Shown one piece after another: positions 60,451 to 64,000 of a stretch of DNA of 64,000 bases. This DNA is from Vitis vinifera (lineage: Eukaryota > Streptophyta > Magnoliopsida > Vitales > Vitaceae). The stretch spans positions 7,393,001 to 7,457,000 of the forward strand of contig NC_081821.1 in assembly GCF_030704535.1 (NCBI RefSeq). Direction: 5' to 3'. Below the pieces are notes generated by a model that ran no database searches, had not been told where the DNA came from, and saw nothing but the letters and a program-made list of their open reading frames with translations. Both the position numbers and the translations under genes were made by a program. Positions within the stretch are counted from its first letter, which is position 1; each line of letters opens with the position of its first letter.

Positions 60451-61492
60451 AAAACACTGGGCATTGTAATGATCCCAAGTTAAACATTTTGTGATCAATT
60501 AATATCCATTCTCGTATAAGAAATGCTGAATCTTGTGTCAATCTTCTCATCACAAATTTCTCACCAAATGGCTTCCTGAATAAAGATTTTAGACACATAG
60601 GGGACCTTCCTTTCGGAAATTTAAAAAAGGACAACGCTCATACGCTCAAAAATGGCATTCAAATGGTTATAACAACTGTAACATATGTTACTGACTGATG
60701 ACAATCTATCCTCCTAGGATACCTTCTCATTCTTCAATGAGGGAAAGGATATGAGTGTCAAGAAGCCAGGCAGTCATCTATTGTATTTTACATATAGTTA
60801 TCAAATAATTCAATTACGATCATCATTCTACCAACCTCAATTGCCTCAAACTACTCTAAATGTTCGACCAATGGTGTCAAATTCTTACCTTTAATTTCTT
60901 CCAATTACAGTGAAGAGAAGCGACTCCCACATCCTCTCCAGCTACCTTCCAAAGAGGAGGAAAGTAGACACATGATCAAAATCACATATGGAAGTGTTCA
61001 AACTCACAGAAAAATAGATAAATAAAGTAATAAAGAAAATATCATGTGCTAAATCCAGACATGTGCTATTGCCTAAATATTGTTCTAGGCCTTCGTGCAT
61101 GCATGCGTACCCTCCAATCTCAGTGCATTGCTTGCCAACCTTTTGCATGAATTTTGTCGTTTACTCTACTGTCCTTCACGTGCCTGATAAATCCAGTGCA
61201 ACTCTTCCCAACCTTTTTGCATGATTTTCCACCACTTCCCTTCCTCACGTTTCCTTTCCTTCCTGGGAAAAAACCGAGTGAATTCAGCCAGCTCATCACT
61301 GCCAAGCTATCCCAAGCAGTGGGGCTACCTTCCATGGACGATCCAATCATGTGCTGCTCGCCCAGCTGTAGATGCCTGCCTCATTTTGTGTCGCCCCATT
61401 GCTTAAAATTGTTTTTCCCACGTTTTTCATATTCAAATACTTGCTATGAGGATCCATTTATGTTAGATTTAGCAAAGTTTTGATCGAATATT

Positions 61493-62156
61493 AACGAGGG
61501 TGTGCAACTCAGGCCGGTTGGCCCGACCTTGGTCGGATTTGGGCAATAATTTAACACTTGGTGTGAGCTTAGATTAAGGTAGGTCAAATCAAGTATCTCA
61601 CAACATTAAAAGTGTGTTTGGTACTGATTCTATAAAACGTTTCTAATATTTCTAACACTTAAATAATAACTTCTTAAAATCATTACCAAACAGACCGTGA
61701 GTTTAACTCTAGATTTAATATTTTTATAATTTCTATTATCTTATATAATAATATTTATATCATTTATTCTCTTTTTATTTTTATTTTTTAAATATCAAAT
61801 AATAATTGCATCTTCATTTTTCATAAACATATATGAATTTATTTTTATTTTTGTTATTATCTAGAAAATTTGTCTAATTTGCTTTTTGAATTTTGATATA
61901 CATCAAATAAGTTTTTAAAAAATATTATAGGTGGAATTTAAATCATATAATTCGATTAATCCAAATTTAATTTAACTAATCCGAGCTCAATCTAAATTTA
62001 AACAAATAAGATTTTGTTTGGCTTATGTTAAGTACTTCTTGCTAAATGTCAAATTAGATTAATGGATTTAGGTTGATTATTTATTAATGTGAATTGAGCT
62101 TAAGTTAACCATTAACAAAAACCAGATCGCTCAAATTACAACACTAATATTAACCT
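61493..62156. repeat. Possible TIR element
   Basis: Left end GAGGGTGTGCAACTCAGGCC; right end, read inverted, TTAGTGTTGTAATTTGAGCG. The similarity is imperfect but lies in the right place, bracketing about 660 bp of AT-rich sequence that itself holds the hairpin at 61612-61697. Old and uncertain. Confidence 0.35.
61612..61697. repeat. Short MITE-like hairpin
   Basis: GTGTGTTTGGTACTGATTCT at the left and the inverse (AAAATCATTACCAAACAGAC) at the right. Same family as 14612-14722 and 30648-30940. Confidence 0.55.
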
Positions 62157-62335
62157 TTTTTGTATATGAACATTTTTTGTAAGTTAGTTGGGGTCCTGAG
62201 GTAAAATAATCAACACTCCCTCCTGGGGAGGGCACCAGGTTATCGGTGATCTTGTTCTATATGAACATTAATCCTACATGTGCCTGTGTCTCTTTGTTAT
62301 TTGTGATTCAATGGATTGTCTACAAAATAAGATTT

Positions 62336-62850
62336 TATTAGGGATGACAATGGAGGAGTTTTTTTAGGTACACACTCTGTTTCGCCCCTAATGGGATGAA
62401 TTTGAATTTTAATTAAATGAGTTTGGAACAAGTTTGAGAATTTTTTTAAAACTCAGGGTAAGTTCGAGATGGGTTCGGGTATTGTCTTATCCCACCTTGT
62501 CCTCACCCCGATTATATATATAATTAATTTTAAATTAAAATTAATTTAATTTTTATTTTATTATTTTTAATATATAGATAATAAAAAAATATTTTAAATA
62601 AAATAAGTTAAAAAAATTATAATTATTTAATTATTTATAAAATATATTTATTTTAATGTAATTAAATTTTTTTAAAGTAATTTAAAAAAATTTCAAAAAA
62701 AATTAAACAAGGTGGGAATTAGCAAGTATAGGAATTTCTCGTATCCAACCCTGATCTGCTCCACCCTGTCCTGACTCGTCTCATTTAATTTTTTAAATGG
62801 AACAAAGATGGGGCGACACTTCGCGAACCCCCTTTTGCCATCCTTAGATT
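62336..62850. repeat. MITE-like element with GGGATGRCAA termini
   Basis: Left end TTAGGGATGACAATGGAGGA; right end, read inverted, CTAAGGATGGCAAAAGGGGG. The two GC-richer ends share 'cccaccttgtcctcaccccg' and 'tccaccctgtcctgactcg' style phrases and surround an AT-rich centre, about 515 bp in all. Plant elements with such 'GGGATGGCAA' ends are common. No coding capacity. Confidence 0.55.
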
Positions 62851-63029
62851 TTATATGTGCCAAACTCAACCTCTTGAATGTCATCTGCTTGATTCAAACC
62901 ATGACTCATGTTCTATGCATTTAATTTTCCAGACCTAAAGCACATGCATGATATTTCAAGATGATCTCAGGGAGACGATAAGAATACAAAAGTGTAAAAG
63001 CTGAAAACCTCCATAAACCTAAAAGCTGA

Positions 63030-63970
63030 AAAATTATCATCACTCCACAACAGGGCGGGCCATGGTCGGCCTAACCTTTTGGCGTACCGGACCACTTGTC
63101 GGCTAACCTGTATATTTAAAAAGCACTGGTTTTGGGCCTTTTGGCAAAGCTGGGTATTCAAAATGAGTGTGGTTAATTTGGCCTCGATGAGTCGTTTAAA
63201 CCTTAAACTCCTGTGAAATCTGGATAATTTGCCTTTGAGTGAGAGTCCAAAAAGTGGCAATGGCTACTAACAAAAAGATACAAAATGCTCTTATCATGGT
63301 ATTATTTATTTCCCTCGCTCTCTCTTTCTCTTTCTCTTGCATGCCGACTCCTGATGATGGTTGCTTACTTGCTTCCAATCGTAACTTCTGTAGGCTCAAC
63401 TGGAGAGGCGCTCCATGTATTCTCAACTCTGAGAGCCCAAATATCGATTTTCGTGGTTTCTAAACTTGATCTTGGATTAATCCATGTCCTCAAGTGGATG
63501 AAGATTTTAAAATACATCACTGAAGATGAAGAGCTGCGATGCATTCCTGCCATAATCAGTAAGATTGTCCTAATGTTTCGTCTCTCTTAATTTCTCCATA
63601 ACAAGCTAGTTAATCCTCATTTGGATTTTGTTTTTGTTTTTGTTTAGTGGTGGTCGACCAGGAGAGAGATCGATGTCCATGGTTGCTGACTGCTTGAGAA
63701 ATGGAGCAGTGGACTTATCTCATGACGCCTTTAGGCATGAATAAATTGTTGAAACCGGTGGACTCATGTGGAGAGCAAGACGCATGGTTAGTCCTATACA
63801 TCACTTAGATCCTGGGGATCAATTATGTTTTTAATTTCTTTGTTTTTGGTCATAGAAGGTATAAGAAAATAAGCGATCATATTCTTACATATTTATTGTA
63901 TTTTGGTAGCTTGGACTTCCAGACACGTCTACCCCTCTAGACATGCATGTGCCATTTTGAGATTGGAAGG
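63030..63970 (+). pseudogene. TOC1/PRR1-like receiver-domain fragment, copy 2
   Basis: Second, more decayed direct copy of the fragment at 59210-60450, including the upstream stretch ('catcactccacaaca..ggccatggtcggcctaac'). Recognisable pieces: ATNKKIQNALIM, then after an intron VGSTGEALHVFSTL-like coding, MKILKYITEDEELRCIPAII, then a stretch matching ADCLRNGAVDYLMTPLGMNK only across frames. Relative to copy 1, 88 bp coding the first strand and acidic pocket of the receiver are missing between two GCTCTTATC repeats. There are several further frame breaks. It cannot encode a receiver. The sequence runs to the window end, so a longer remnant may follow. Confidence 0.75.
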
Positions 63971-64000
63971 TCTTCATGCCATGGTCCTAGGCCTACATGG

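Larger units (their letters stand above)
60451..63029. other. Spacer between the two receiver fragments
   Basis: AT-rich and repeat-laden, with three MITE-like segments listed separately. Short open frames at about 61.15-61.48 kb have no family features. No gene recognised. Confidence 0.4.

Noticed and set aside
1-64000. CRISPR arrays, operons, riboswitches, tRNA genes
   Set aside because: No regular spacer-repeat array, no polycistronic layout and no cloverleaf with A/B boxes was found; not expected in plant nuclear DNA apart from tRNAs.

Overview
This window is nuclear DNA of a eudicot plant. The evidence is AT-rich intergenic sequence, long GT-AG introns, three intronless pentatricopeptide-repeat (PPR) genes, a plastid-targeted Calvin-cycle enzyme, a plant-only fucosyltransferase (GT37), a NEN-type exonuclease and clock-type receiver fragments. 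Gene style and the LTR and MITE-like repeats would suit a woody eudicot such as grapevine, but the species is a guess.

Layout. 1-13.8 kb: the 3' part (12 visible exons) of a long-intron + strand gene with a thioredoxin-like region and a C-terminal membrane segment; its introns hold tandem duplications and interspersed repeats. 15.5-18.6 kb: a parvulin-type prolyl isomerase (PIN4 type), with a probable 5'UTR intron and a palindromic microsatellite in an intron. 19.5-23.3 kb (minus): a two-exon GT37 fucosyltransferase whose C-terminus was rewritten by a 56-bp tandem duplication. 23.85-24.1 kb: a decayed plastid 16S rRNA fragment. 25-29.2 kb: a broken Ty1/copia fossil on the minus strand with a solo LTR nested in its right LTR. 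29.86-36.03 kb: plastid ribulose-phosphate 3-epimerase, nine exons, one GC-AG intron, and an I-box/G-box pair upstream. 38.0-42.05 kb (minus): a NIP-type RING-H2 membrane E3 ligase. 42.6-51.4 kb: three single-exon PPR genes (E+-like, P-class, E+-like). Between the last two is a 753-bp Pack-MULE carrying a MAP-kinase-kinase fragment. 52.8-58.6 kb: a NEN1-like DEDDh exonuclease, six exons, one GC-AG intron. 59.2-64 kb: two direct copies of a TOC1/PRR1-like receiver fragment, both decayed.

The genes are ordinary unlinked housekeeping, organellar-RNA and development loci with no shared pathway; RPE and the PPR proteins only share likely organellar destinations. The most unusual item is the Pack-MULE at 48.3-49.1 kb. 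It has long terminal inverted repeats, an exact 9-bp target duplication, a captured MKK4/5-like kinase fragment, and a related MITE-like copy about 0.8 kb away that still shows the empty target site. Other points worth attention are the duplicated clock-receiver fragments (one with an 88-bp deletion between 9-bp direct repeats), the two frame-supported GC-AG introns and the plastid rRNA relic. All gene models are conceptual splices from reading frame and splice consensus; none was tested by alignment.
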